From Gracilaria caudata (Eukaryota; Rhodophyta; Florideophyceae; Gracilariales; Gracilariaceae): a DNA stretch of 14,596 nucleotides. The position numbers and the translations under genes were made by a program. Below are positions 1-7,898 of the stretch, one piece after another. The stretch spans positions 1-14,596 of the forward strand of contig JASCIV010000677.1 in NCBI GenBank assembly GCA_030374735.1. Direction: 5' to 3'. Position 1 is the stretch's first letter. Each line of letters begins with the position of its first letter. The notes under the pieces are model-generated. The model searched no databases and had not been told where the DNA came from. It was given only the letters and a program-made list of their open reading frames with translations.

Positions 1-993
1 CCGCACCCCTCTACCGCGGCGCGCGCGCCAGCATGCTGCCGTGCTTTGTCTCCTTCGCGTCGTCGTGCTTCAACTTGCGTCTGTCGGCGCGTCTGTGGCT
101 GCGCGCGCGTGAGAGAGCGAGAGCTGCGCGCGCGTGGCTCGTTACGTTACGTGGATCAGCACGCTTGCGTCGCTCGAGACTCCCTCGCTGCTACCGCGCT
201 TGTTTGCTGTTCACAAACGATGCCAGCCGTTGGTGTCCGGTTACAAGCCGTTCCGGTTGTACGCTTGTCGGAACATGACGTTTTTCATACGTGACGCCGT
301 CGCGCATACATCGCTTGCTTCCCAACTAAGCGCATCTTCCATTTCGTCGCTACGTTTACTGGCCGCGGCGCGTTCTCGCGACAGTATCCGCGGCATTGTG
401 GAAATACAAGCTGTAATTTGTCGGGACGCGCGCACAGTCTCAAGAGCTCCCGGCGGATGCCTTCCATTTCGCGCTTTTGGTTCCCTTACGTACTCGGCGC
501 GGGAATGTGACAACTGCACACCACAGAACACACTCGCATCCTCCATCACATCACCCATCCACATCACGCGACAGAAACTGTTCCCGCCCCCCCATCGCCG
601 ATCATCGCTCCCGCCGCTGTTGGCGCGCGCGCGGCCCACCCCGCGCGCGCCAACAGCAGCAAGCGTCAAACGCGCGCGTCGCGTAGAGCAATCACATCGC
701 AGCTGGCGCAGGGAGCGCATTCCAACAGCTGGTACGCGCCATATCAGGCGCAGCGTGCGGAGCAAAAGCTACGCCGAAATAGCCGTACACGCGCCGCGCA
801 CGCGTCGCGTTGAAAAGCTGGCAGCTCGCGAGCAGCGCTACGCAAACCGCGCGTTTTGGTGAAGCTCGCAAAGCTTTCGACATCACATCGTTTCCCGCGC
901 TCCATCATCCGATCCATCGCACGTTCTCGTCTTACGCTTCACTTCTTCCAATTCGCTCCCTTCCCCCCACCACTTCAAACGTGTCAACTCCGC
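1..993. other. GC-rich non-coding upstream region
   Basis: This stretch is full of GCGCGC runs, and I find no convincing gene in it. The longest open frames (for example about 134-862 on + and 241-765 on -) are rich in Arg, Ser and Ala, overlap each other on both strands, and show no domain. The 134 frame opens with GTG rather than ATG. Long chance ORFs are expected where stop codons are rare because of high GC. It most likely holds the distal promoter of the zinc-finger gene and possibly the flank of a gene beyond the left edge. Confidence 0.5.
616..657. repeat. GC-rich inverted repeat, 16-bp perfect arms
   Basis: The left arm 616-631 (GCTGTTGGCGCGCGCG) is the exact reverse complement of the right arm 642-657, with a 10-nt spacer. 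Two further pairs follow outside one mismatch. Half of each arm is alternating CG, so besides a cruciform it could adopt Z-DNA. It lies about 340 bp upstream of the TATA box of the zinc-finger gene. The function is unknown. Confidence 0.7.
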
Positions 994-1000
994 TATAAAA
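994..1000 (+). promoter_or_regulatory. TATA box of the zinc-finger gene
   Basis: TATAAAA lies 173 bp ahead of the ATG at 1173 and is followed by a CT-rich stretch (about 1020-1100) typical of an initiator and 5' leader. The position suits transcription starting near 1025-1035. Two other genes in this window also have a TATA-like box 110-140 bp before the ATG, which supports the call. Confidence 0.6.
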
Positions 1001-1172
1001 GAGCGTTCATCAGCAGCCAACTGTCGTACACACTTTCACTCTCACTCTCTCACGCACCCCTACCACCGTCTCTGTCATCGCCGTCCGCCCCCTTTCTTCG
1101 CTCGTTCATCTTATCACTCGTGTTGTGGGTTTCCAGCTTCCTCACTGCAATCCCCCTCTACTCGTATAGGTT

Positions 1173-2297
1173 ATGAGCGATTCTGCTAACCCGCAGCACC
1201 CTCTCGGCACATCTTCTCCACGTGCTCCGCCGTCTGCATCGCAACCAATCGCACCTTCTACAGCGCCCCCCACCAAATCGATGCACAATTCCACTGACCC
1301 CTCTCGTGATTCTCATCGTCGTTTGTCGCCATCGCTTCCGCCCGCCGTCTCCAACTCCGCCCCGTATCAATCAACCTCCGCCATCGCGCGTCCGCAATCG
1401 TCCACACTACCGATGCCGCTTCACCACCGTCCATCGCCGCCGCCGCTATCGATTCCGCCGTCGTTACCGAGTTCTCGATCGGTGGACATGGATCGCACCT
1501 CCTCGCACCCCATGCCCTCCTCGCAACGACTAACGTACGCGACACAAGTGATGCCATCGCTGCCGACTCTCGCGGGCACTCAACCACACACGTACGTCTC
1601 CGACGCGGTGGCGCCATTCAATCGGCGCTTTGTGGCGCCTTCGTCTCGACGAGTTGCCATTGACTCGTTGCTCGACGCCAGATCGCATGTGGATAGCATG
1701 CATACGCACCAATCGTTTTTGCCGCCCATCCAATCTCGCATGGCGACGGTGCGAGAGCCAGCTAACATGTACAACAAAACGGGCAACAACTTGATGTTCC
1801 AAAACTCGCTGCGGCTTGGAAAGGAAAATCGCATCCGCAAGGTGGTGCGTGCGTCCAATCGCGTGATTCCGTGTCCGTATGAAAACTGCAACAAGACGTT
1901 TTCCCGCAACTCTAACTTGAAAGGTATGTGACGTAGCAGCGCTGTTCCGCTCCAATAGGCAATTAACATATTTGGTTTCTTCTAACACGTTCACTTTTGA
2001 TGTTTTCGCGCAGTGCATATGAGAATCCACACCAGAACGTACCCCTTCGACTGCAAACTTTGCCCACGCAAGTTCATGTGGTCATCCAGTCTTCACTGGC
2101 ATCTCAAGTGGCACGAGAAGCAGGCGCCGCAAGACGGCGCCGGCTCAGCACGGAGCTGTAACTGTCCTTGCCCGCTTCACGGCGGCACGTCGCCCGTATC
2201 GCAAGTCAGTGGCGCCGAACGCGCAGACGAAGAGCGCGCACGCGCGGACAGACTGGGCAGCTGCGCACTGCAGTCGCCAGCGCGCTCCACATCGTAG
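1173..2297 (+). CDS. C2H2 zinc-finger protein, two exons
   Basis: A probable nuclear DNA-binding protein of 344 aa, coded by exons 1173-1923 and 2014-2297. Residues 1-230 are low-complexity (Ser, Pro, Ala, Thr, His), as in disordered regulatory regions. Two adjacent C2H2 fingers follow. Finger 1 has C234, C239, H252 and H256 (C-x4-C-x12-H-x3-H). Finger 2 has C264, C267, H280 and H284 (C-x2-C-x12-H-x3-H). The linker between them is TRTYPF rather than the classic TGEKPF. The tail after residue 290 is rich in Ala, Ser, Arg and Glu and has no domain I know. The splice is supported because joining exon 1 (phase 1) to exon 2 completes finger 1; unspliced, the frame stops at 1929-1931 in mid-finger. 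A role as transcription factor is inferred from the fingers. The target is unknown, and two fingers alone give limited sequence specificity. Confidence 0.85.
1924..2013 (+). other. Spliceosomal intron of the zinc-finger gene (90 nt)
   Basis: The donor is AAG|GTATGT and the acceptor TTTTCGCGCAG|TGC. Removal joins K250 to V251 and restores C-x4-C-x12-H-x3-H of finger 1 in frame. The intron sits just before the first zinc-binding histidine. It is AT-richer than its exons. Confidence 0.85.
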
Positions 2298-2597
2298 AGC
2301 TACCTTTGTTGACTTGCTTTGTAAATGACGGCCGATTTGACTTGACAGCGCAGTTTCGCCGCGTTCAGGGTGCACACAACACACAAGTGAGATAGTCACA
2401 TTACCATTGTTAGAGAGAGAGTAAGGCGCTCCGCGCGCGCAGGTTATTTTTGACGCTGCGCGGTGACATCGTAACGCTGTAATCGGCGGCACGCAGCAGA
2501 TGCTTTGTATGTGCGCAGCAAAAAAAAGGTGATTTTAAAACGGCCAAAGCTCGCAAGCAGCTGCAACAGCTTGCTGGTTCAACAATGCATTCACGTT

Positions 2598-2626
2598 GTT
2601 GGAACCGAAACGCACTCGGTTCCAAC
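2598..2626. repeat. Perfect 11-bp inverted repeat in 3' flank
   Basis: GTTGGAACCGA (2598-2608) and TCGGTTCCAAC (2616-2626) are exact reverse complements with a 7-nt loop. If the zinc-finger transcript runs to the AATAAA near 2809, this stem lies in its 3' UTR and could act as an RNA structure. This is inference. Confidence 0.6.
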
Positions 2627-2808
2627 CGAACGCGCGTACGTTTCGTCTTCTTCGCTGCAACAAAACCTAGCTTCTTTACCTCTTGCACTACTTTTACGAC
2701 TTCTGCCCAAATTCCGCGATACGTGCACACTGCGTCCCGCATGTCTCCCACGAAAAAGAAGAAACACAAACGCGGCTGCGCTCCTCGAAACACTCAACGA
2801 GAGCATTA

Positions 2809-2814
2809 AATAAA
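2809..2814 (+). terminator. Possible poly(A) signal AATAAA
   Basis: A canonical AATAAA in an AT-rich pocket, about 510 nt after the zinc-finger stop codon. It could end that transcript, although this would give an unusually long 3' UTR for such a compact region. Red-algal poly(A) signals are not always canonical, so the assignment is weak. Confidence 0.35.
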
Positions 2815-2984
2815 ATTTCTGTACACATAAAGACTACAAGGTTGCGAAAATGATCTTCCCTCTACAGCTCAACAGTGTTCTGGCTTACAACCAGCAAACT
2901 GCCCCATCACCGCACAGCGAAGAAACAAGCTGCACCTATCAAAGCACTTGTTCGCACGCAAATCAGCCAAGCAAACAAAAAGCA

Positions 2985-3890
2985 CTATGTTGTGTTGATG
3001 ATGGGAATGATTTCTACATAGTCTTCCACACCTGTTCCAGCCGCCATCAGTCTCAGCACTCCTTCTGCTGTCAGCACGTTTGCAACCACAATGAACAACG
3101 TCATCATGAAGTTGTGATCCAGCATCTGCGGCATGGGGCAACTTGACGGCCATTCCTCTTGAGGAGAAGCCACTCGACAAAGAGGCTCCAGATACGCCCA
3201 CAGCAAACCGAATATCACGATCAAAACCAATCCAGAAAGCAGGATGTACGCGCCATTTCGCCCTTTCAGTCTTCGTGCCATGCGAACCAAACACGCCACC
3301 GCCAGAACGAAAATGGCGCCAATGATAGCTCCGAGCAACTCGCGACGCAACAGACGATTAATATAAGGAATATCCGGCGTGGCTTTCAGCTGCGATGAAA
3401 AGAAAAACGACGATAGAAGAACATTTGAAATGGCGAGCACGTAGGCAATAGCCTGTCGACTGTGTTTGTTCGGCTCCGGAACCGCCACAACCACAGCGGC
3501 AGGAATGCAAAATCCAACCGCTACTACAATGCAAATCACGCACATGACGGCAAGATACAACGAAAAGTAACCTTCGTACGTTTGTTCGGAGAGACCGAGA
3601 AACAGAGACGCTCCGGCCTGAAACAGGAAGATGGTACCGAAAAAACGCGCTACGCCGGAGTGCGTTCCAGGTTCGACGGACTTTGCTTGCATGATCTGTT
3701 GCGGGGGTGGAGAGCGTGAGTGGGGTGAATGAGGCACTGTCATTAACAGTGGCATACGCGCGGGTTGTGGCTCGGGAAGCGCGCAAAATTACGGGGAATT
3801 GGCATCACTTACAACCGCGAAGAACAACAAGCTTTCCAGAAACACGAGATACAGGGTAACCTGAAACGCTGGCGTAAGATCGACGGCCAT
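2985..3890 (-). CDS. Multi-pass (about 7 TM) membrane protein, family unknown, two exons
   Basis: A 262-aa integral membrane protein coded on the minus strand by exon 1 (3813-3890) and exon 2 (2985-3695, stop TAG). Hydrophobic segments lie at about residues 8-28, 41-61, 69-97, 106-127, 143-164, 174-195 and 218-240, which would give seven membrane spans. A basic loop (RMARRLKGR, residues 164-172) follows segment 5. The loop between segments 6 and 7 has C199 and C212, which could form a disulfide. The splice is supported by GTAAGT/CAACAG borders and by joining in phase 0, so that the first hydrophobic helix continues into exon 2. The ATG at 3890 has A at -3 (ATCATGGCC). I do not recognise the family. 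Seven segments invite comparison with receptor-like or TOM1/THH1-type proteins, but I see no diagnostic motif. The membrane in which it resides is unknown. Confidence 0.75.
3696..3812 (-). other. Spliceosomal intron of the membrane-protein gene (117 nt)
   Basis: On the minus strand the donor is GTT|GTAAGT and the acceptor CCCCGCAACAG|ATC. It is a phase-0 intron: codon GTT (V26) is followed by ATC (I27). Without splicing, the exon 1 frame stops within the intron at about 3789. Confidence 0.8.
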
Positions 3891-4546
3891 GATTGACAGA
3901 GTACGAGGTTGAGAGACGCGAGCGCGTGGCGGGGCCGCGGGAACGGAGCGAGGGGCGAATGGGAGAAGGAAAGGGAAGGAAAGGGAAGGAAAGGGAAGGG
4001 GGGATGGAGGGGGGGCAGGAGAAGGGAAAAGAGGGGGAGGAAGGGAGAGGAGGACGGGGAGAGCAAGGCGATGCGAAGGAAGGTGAAGAAATGATACGCG
4101 GCGGAAGCTGGCGCACGCGCTGGATGGGGGAAAGGCGGGAGGAGGTTGGCAGCAGGGTAAGTTGCGGAGCGTATCGGAGGGGTGCGCGGTGAGGTGTTCT
4201 GCGGTGCGCCTTTGCACGTTGCGCGGCGTGCAGATGTAAGCCGTGGCGCGTCGTCGCTGCTTACTGCACGCGCTCGTGGCTTTACGTGTCACGCGCACGC
4301 GCCCCCAACCAACAAACGCGAAGCGTCACTGTAATGCGCTGTAAGTGCGATGGGGTGAAGCGAAACGAGCAGCACAGCTGCGGTTCGTTCGTTTACGAAG
4401 GGGGTACCAGGGTACGACGGTACACGTACAAGGGTGGTGAGGGAGCGGTGGTGGTACAACACACTCAAACAAAACATGGTGCGCGCGCGTTGCGCGCGAC
4501 CGAAACGAGCGGACGGACTGTTATTCACGCGCCGGCGCCAGCGGCG
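3891..4546. other. Intergenic region with homopurine tract
   Basis: This lies between the 3' end of the HNH gene and the 5' end of the membrane-protein gene, both on the minus strand. I see no TATA box. From about 3893 to 4110 the + strand is almost pure purine, so the sense strand of the downstream gene has a long CT-rich leader or promoter. From 4113 to 4546 I see nothing gene-like; the long + frame beginning near 4286 is antisense to the HNH gene. Confidence 0.5.
3960..4090 (+). repeat. Homopurine tract with 10-bp tandem repeat and G-quadruplex potential
   Basis: The unit AAGGGAAGGA is tandem at 3971-3980 and 3981-3990, with a third copy at 3991-4000 differing only at its last base. It is followed by G-runs at 3998-4003, 4009-4015, 4024-4026 and 4033-4037. 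This is a purine-pyrimidine mirror-repeat type of sequence that can form triplex (H-DNA), and the G-runs allow a quadruplex. It sits 70-200 bp upstream of the start of the membrane-protein gene, so a promoter role is possible but unproven. Confidence 0.75.
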
Positions 4547-5524
4547 CTATTCGTCAACGTGCATGGAGTGGCTCCAATACACGTAATCTCTCCAGCTCTC
4601 ATGCAGGTATCTGGGAGGAAAGTTCTTGGCGTTCATCTGCAGTTCAAAATTGGACGGTCGTCGCGGGACTCTCTTCAGCTTCATGTCCTTGAGCTCCCTC
4701 AGCAGATGACGTCCCTTGCGATGATTGCATCGCACGCACGCCGTCACCACGTTGTGCCAGTTGGTCTTTCCGCCCTTGCAGCGAGGAATCACATGATCGA
4801 AAGTCAGTTCCTGTGTGGCGAAGCGACGGCCACAATACTGGCACGAGAACAGGTCGCGAAGGAACACGTTGAACCTGGAGAACGCCGGCGCGCGCTTGGC
4901 AACCGGCTGATACTCCTTGAGAGAAATCACGCTGGGTAACGGAAACTCCATGCTCGGGCTACGCACACCCACGTCATACGTCTCAATCACCGTCACACGA
5001 TCAAGAAATACCGCCTTCACAACCTCCTGCCACGGCCACAAACTCAGCGGCATGTAAGAAAGCGGCGAGAAATCGGCGTTCAAAACAAGCGCGGGGCACG
5101 ACTCCGGACGCAACTCGGACGCATTACGCACCGGCCTCATCTCTTTCGTCTTCCTCACGTCATCTGCGCGCACGCGCGACCACTTCTCGGCCTGTAGTGA
5201 ATGTCGCGGCGGCACGGAACGCGACTTGCGTCGCACGCGCGCAATAATCACTGCCGTGGACGTGCGTAGCGTGGTGTGTTGCGGCAGACGCGGCAGCGCC
5301 AACGGCTGCGCCGCGGCGAATGCCGTCGGTAACGTGGGCGTGAGCGCGCACATGATGGGCGGGCTCGCGGAGCCGCGCACACGACTGAGACGGGCGCGAC
5401 GCGCTCTGTGGGCGAGAGGTTGTGGCGCGTTGGAAGATGCGCTGGCGCGCAACTTAACGGAGCGCCACACAGCGCGCCTGGCCGCGACACGCTGGTATCC
5501 ACAAAGGTAGCGCGAACGCCGCAT
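4547..5524 (-). CDS. Plastid-type HNH endonuclease-domain protein
   Basis: The protein has 325 aa if it starts at the ATG at 5524; the frame is open a little further but has only a GTG at 5584. The C-terminal 180 residues match the HNH family common in cyanobacteria and plastid-bearing eukaryotes. They start with ALVLNADFSPL (about 145-155), followed by WQEVVKAVFLDRVTVIETYD. The nuclease core is C228-x2-C231 (CQYCG), LTFDHVIP with D243 and H244, N258 (HNVVTAC), and C263-x2-C266-N267, so the beta-beta-alpha metal site looks intact with a four-cysteine zinc cluster. This suggests a DNA-cleaving or nicking enzyme; its real substrate in this family is not known to me. The N-terminus is basic with no acidic residues until well into the chain, as in transit peptides. 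A second in-frame ATG at 5353 (A at -3) would start MCALTPTLPTAFAAAQPL, which also looks like a plastid transit peptide, giving 268 aa. The gene is divergent from the ABC1 kinase gene. Confidence 0.85.
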   Translation of the reverse strand: MRRSRYLCGYQRVAARRAVWRSVKLRASASSNAPQPLAHRARRARLSRVRGSASPPIMCALTPTLPTAFAAAQPLALPRLPQHTTLRTSTAVIIARVRRKSRSVPPRHSLQAEKWSRVRADDVRKTKEMRPVRNASELRPESCPALVLNADFSPLSYMPLSLWPWQEVVKAVFLDRVTVIETYDVGVRSPSMEFPLPSVISLKEYQPVAKRAPAFSRFNVFLRDLFSCQYCGRRFATQELTFDHVIPRCKGGKTNWHNVVTACVRCNHRKGRHLLRELKDMKLKRVPRRPSNFELQMNAKNFPPRYLHESWRDYVYWSHSMHVDE

Positions 5525-5885
5525 CCGTTGCTGACGTCGTTTCGTTAGCTTTGTTACGCCGCGCTTGTACGTTTTGAATAACACGTGTCTAGCGTGTACC
5601 CATTGTTCGCTTTAGCGCCGTCCAATGGCGTTGCAGCTTGCGCAGATATTTGCGCGCAGCGCGCCGATTGGTCGCCGTGCACTGCGCGCCACACGTGCAC
5701 GCCAACTGCCGCGCGGGAGGCGCTTTGAATGCCACGTGAGGCGCGGATCAGATCTGCGCCATTGCTGTTCATACTGCTTCGCGCAGCCCACATGTGGTTC
5801 ACCCGATACCTTCGGTATCATCACCACTCAATTCCCCACACGGAAATCTCCGCGCCGCCATCCCCCGTCGTGAGACGCGCTTCAT
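5525..5885. promoter_or_regulatory. Divergent promoter region between HNH and ABC1K genes
   Basis: About 360 bp separate the two divergent starts. It contains three CACGTG palindromes (5582-5587, 5692-5697, 5733-5738), a CCAAT at 5622-5626 and an inverted CCAAT (ATTGG) at 5667-5671. A short stem, GATACC-TTC-GGTATC, lies at 5805-5819 in the likely ABC1K leader. CACGTG is the core bound by bHLH and bZIP factors (G-box/E-box), and CCAAT by NF-Y. That these sites act here is inference. I see no TATA box for either gene. Confidence 0.5.
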
Positions 5886-7898
5886 ATGCCGTCTTCAACA
5901 AGGTCGACGGCGTTTCTGCCAGCCGCTTCGCTGCCTTCGCGCCGCGTTGCTCTCAAACCGAGCGCAAAATGCGTGCGCATGGTACTCGCCGAACGAGAAC
6001 CTGCCTCCGACGCCGCGAAACCCGTGAAAGTATCCCAGCTTCCACCGCCGGACTCTTACGTAGGCACGCCTGCACCCGTGCGACGAGGAACTCTTCGCTT
6101 AGACTATTCGCAACGTTTTAAAGACGCCGATGAACCGCGAGCTGCTCCGCCGTTGGAGACACGTCGCTCCACTGCCTGGCAGCGCGGCAATACCGTTTCT
6201 CGTTCGCTTTCCATCTGGACCTTTATCGGACGCATTCTACTTCAGAATTGGCTGGATTCCAAACCGGCCACTTATTGGATGTTTAATCGCACTGACAAAG
6301 TTGTCAGGGAAAGACGAAGACGATTGGCTGCATATTCGAGGGAACAGATATTGAGACTTGGCCCCACTTTGATCAAGGTTGGTCAGCTCGCTAGCACAAG
6401 AGCCGATATTTTACCACCGGAAGTTATTGAAGAGCTGTCATCTCTACAAGATCGAGTGCCCGCTTTTGCTTGGCAGACGGCCGAACGGTTGTTGAAGGAA
6501 CAGTACGGAAAAGAGGTGTCAGAGGTGTTTGCCTATTTTGAGAAGACTCCAATTGCTGCTGCTTCTTTGGGGCAAGTGTATCGTGCACGCCTGTTTACAG
6601 GCGAGCAAGTTGTCGTCAAGGTGCAGCGCCCGAATTTGAAGAGGTTGTTTGACCTTGACCTTAATGCACTAAAAGTAGTTGCGCAGTATCTGCAAAAGTC
6701 CAAGACTTACGGTGGAAATGGTAGAGACTGGGTTGCCATATACGAGGAAGTGGCAAAGGTTTTGTACGAAGAAATTGACTACGTACGAGAGGGAAACAAC
6801 TGCCAACGCTTTGGGGATAACTTCAGAAATGCTGGAATCTCTTACGTTATGGTTCCGAAAGTGTACATGCAATATACCACTCCCACTGTCCTTTGCCTAC
6901 AATACCTGCCGGGCATTAAGGTTACAGACAAAAAGACCTTGGAAAGATCTGGGCTCGATTTGTCACTTGTCGCTAACCGACTCGGCAGTGCGTTCATTCG
7001 CCAAGTGCTAGATTTCGCTTTCTTCAGTTCCGACCCGCATCCAGGAAACTGTGCGATTGGCGCAAATGAGACAATCATATTCTACGACTTTGGAATGATG
7101 GGAGAGCTTAATCCTCGAGTTAAAGAACGTTTAATAGATATACTCCGTGGTGTTATTGATAAGGAAGCACAAGTGGTTATGGAAGCACTCGTGGATCTTG
7201 GCGCTTTGGTATTACCGCCGGACCCCACACCAGTTCGTCGTGCGATACAGTTCTTCCTTGATTCTGTCGGCTCTCGTCCGAATCGAGAGCAGACCGTTGC
7301 CGCAATCGGTGATGATTTGTATGCCACCGCGTATGACAAGCCATTTCGTTTACCAGCCGCAAGCATCTTTTTGTTGAGAGCATTTTCCACTTTGGAGGCG
7401 CTTGCAAAGAGTCTTGACGAGGAGTTCAAGTTCTCGGAAGTTGCACTTCCATACGCCGATGAAATTTTGCGCGAAAAGACGGGCGGTATTAACTCACCGC
7501 AAGAGTTGTTTCGCTCGCTTGTCGCCGGCCTGATCACCGGTCGACAAGATGAGCTTTCGAAGGAATTGACCAAGCGAGTTGTCGGTGTCGGAACAGATGC
7601 TGTGCGAGCGGCTGGCAGAATCGAGAGAATTGAAAGGACTTTGGCGCAGTTAGAACGTGGTGATATCAAACTTCGATCGCGGTCAACAGAGACGGAGAAA
7701 TTGCTTCGAAAGCAGTACTCTTTGACAGAAAGTACTAACTATCTTTTGTCCACAGGCACCACGGCGCTGGCTGCCACGCAGTTATACGCTGCAGGAAGCA
7801 CAGAGCCGGCTATTGCGATGGCAGTGTTTTCGGCGGTGCTCGGGTTCACGTACTTCAGAAAGCAGGCAAAGCTCAACAAACCTGATCGGTTCAGTTGA
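5886..7898 (+). CDS. Plastid ABC1/ADCK (UbiB-family) atypical kinase, ABC1K7/8-like
   Basis: The protein has 670 aa with no intron. Residues 1-32 (MPSSTRSTAF... rich in Ser, Arg and Ala, ending CVRMVLA) look like a plastid transit peptide; a second ATG at 5979 (M32) is probably near the cleavage point rather than the start. The ABC1 domain spans about 150-420. It has the diagnostic KxGQ motif (K164-V-G-Q167), the Ala-rich loop AAASLGQVYRA (224-234) replacing the kinase glycine loop, the VVVK lysine K245, the EEIDY helix (295-299), DPHPGN (383-388, with D383) and the metal-binding DFG (401-403). All key residues are present. Hydrophobic segments near 618-636 and 640-656 suggest a C-terminal membrane anchor. 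Wording such as LPPEVIEELSSLQDRVPAF and DFGMMGE recalls plant ABC1K7/ABC1K8 and their cyanobacterial relatives, which act at plastid membranes in lipid, prenylquinone and stress functions. The exact subgroup and substrate are not determined here. Confidence 0.93.
   Translation: MPSSTRSTAFLPAASLPSRRVALKPSAKCVRMVLAEREPASDAAKPVKVSQLPPPDSYVGTPAPVRRGTLRLDYSQRFKDADEPRAAPPLETRRSTAWQRGNTVSRSLSIWTFIGRILLQNWLDSKPATYWMFNRTDKVVRERRRRLAAYSREQILRLGPTLIKVGQLASTRADILPPEVIEELSSLQDRVPAFAWQTAERLLKEQYGKEVSEVFAYFEKTPIAAASLGQVYRARLFTGEQVVVKVQRPNLKRLFDLDLNALKVVAQYLQKSKTYGGNGRDWVAIYEEVAKVLYEEIDYVREGNNCQRFGDNFRNAGISYVMVPKVYMQYTTPTVLCLQYLPGIKVTDKKTLERSGLDLSLVANRLGSAFIRQVLDFAFFSSDPHPGNCAIGANETIIFYDFGMMGELNPRVKERLIDILRGVIDKEAQVVMEALVDLGALVLPPDPTPVRRAIQFFLDSVGSRPNREQTVAAIGDDLYATAYDKPFRLPAASIFLLRAFSTLEALAKSLDEEFKFSEVALPYADEILREKTGGINSPQELFRSLVAGLITGRQDELSKELTKRVVGVGTDAVRAAGRIERIERTLAQLERGDIKLRSRSTETEKLLRKQYSLTESTNYLLSTGTTALAATQLYAAGSTEPAIAMAVFSAVLGFTYFRKQAKLNKPDRFS

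Larger units (their letters stand above)
2298..2984. other. Convergent intergenic region / 3' flanks
   Basis: This stretch separates the 3' ends of the zinc-finger gene (+) and the membrane-protein gene (-). Several overlapping frames of 70-127 codons exist on both strands (for example 2410-2793 on - and 2505-2813 on +), but they show no domain or signal, so I read it as 3' untranslated sequence. It contains an 11-bp hairpin at 2598-2626 and an AATAAA at 2809-2814. Confidence 0.5.

Noticed and set aside
134..862. 242-codon plus-strand frame at the left end
   Set aside because: It opens with GTG, lies in very GC-rich DNA with an equally long frame on the other strand, and shows no domain. A chance frame is more likely.
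3789..4298. Minus-strand frame rich in Pro, Ser and Phe
   Set aside because: Most of it is translation of the CT-rich tract. Only its last part, from the ATG at 3890, is used as exon 1 of the membrane protein.
4286..4939. 217-codon plus-strand frame
   Set aside because: It overlaps the conserved HNH domain on the opposite strand and has no recognisable domain.
7082..7669. 195-codon minus-strand frame
   Set aside because: It lies fully antisense to the conserved ABC1 kinase domain; a coding shadow.
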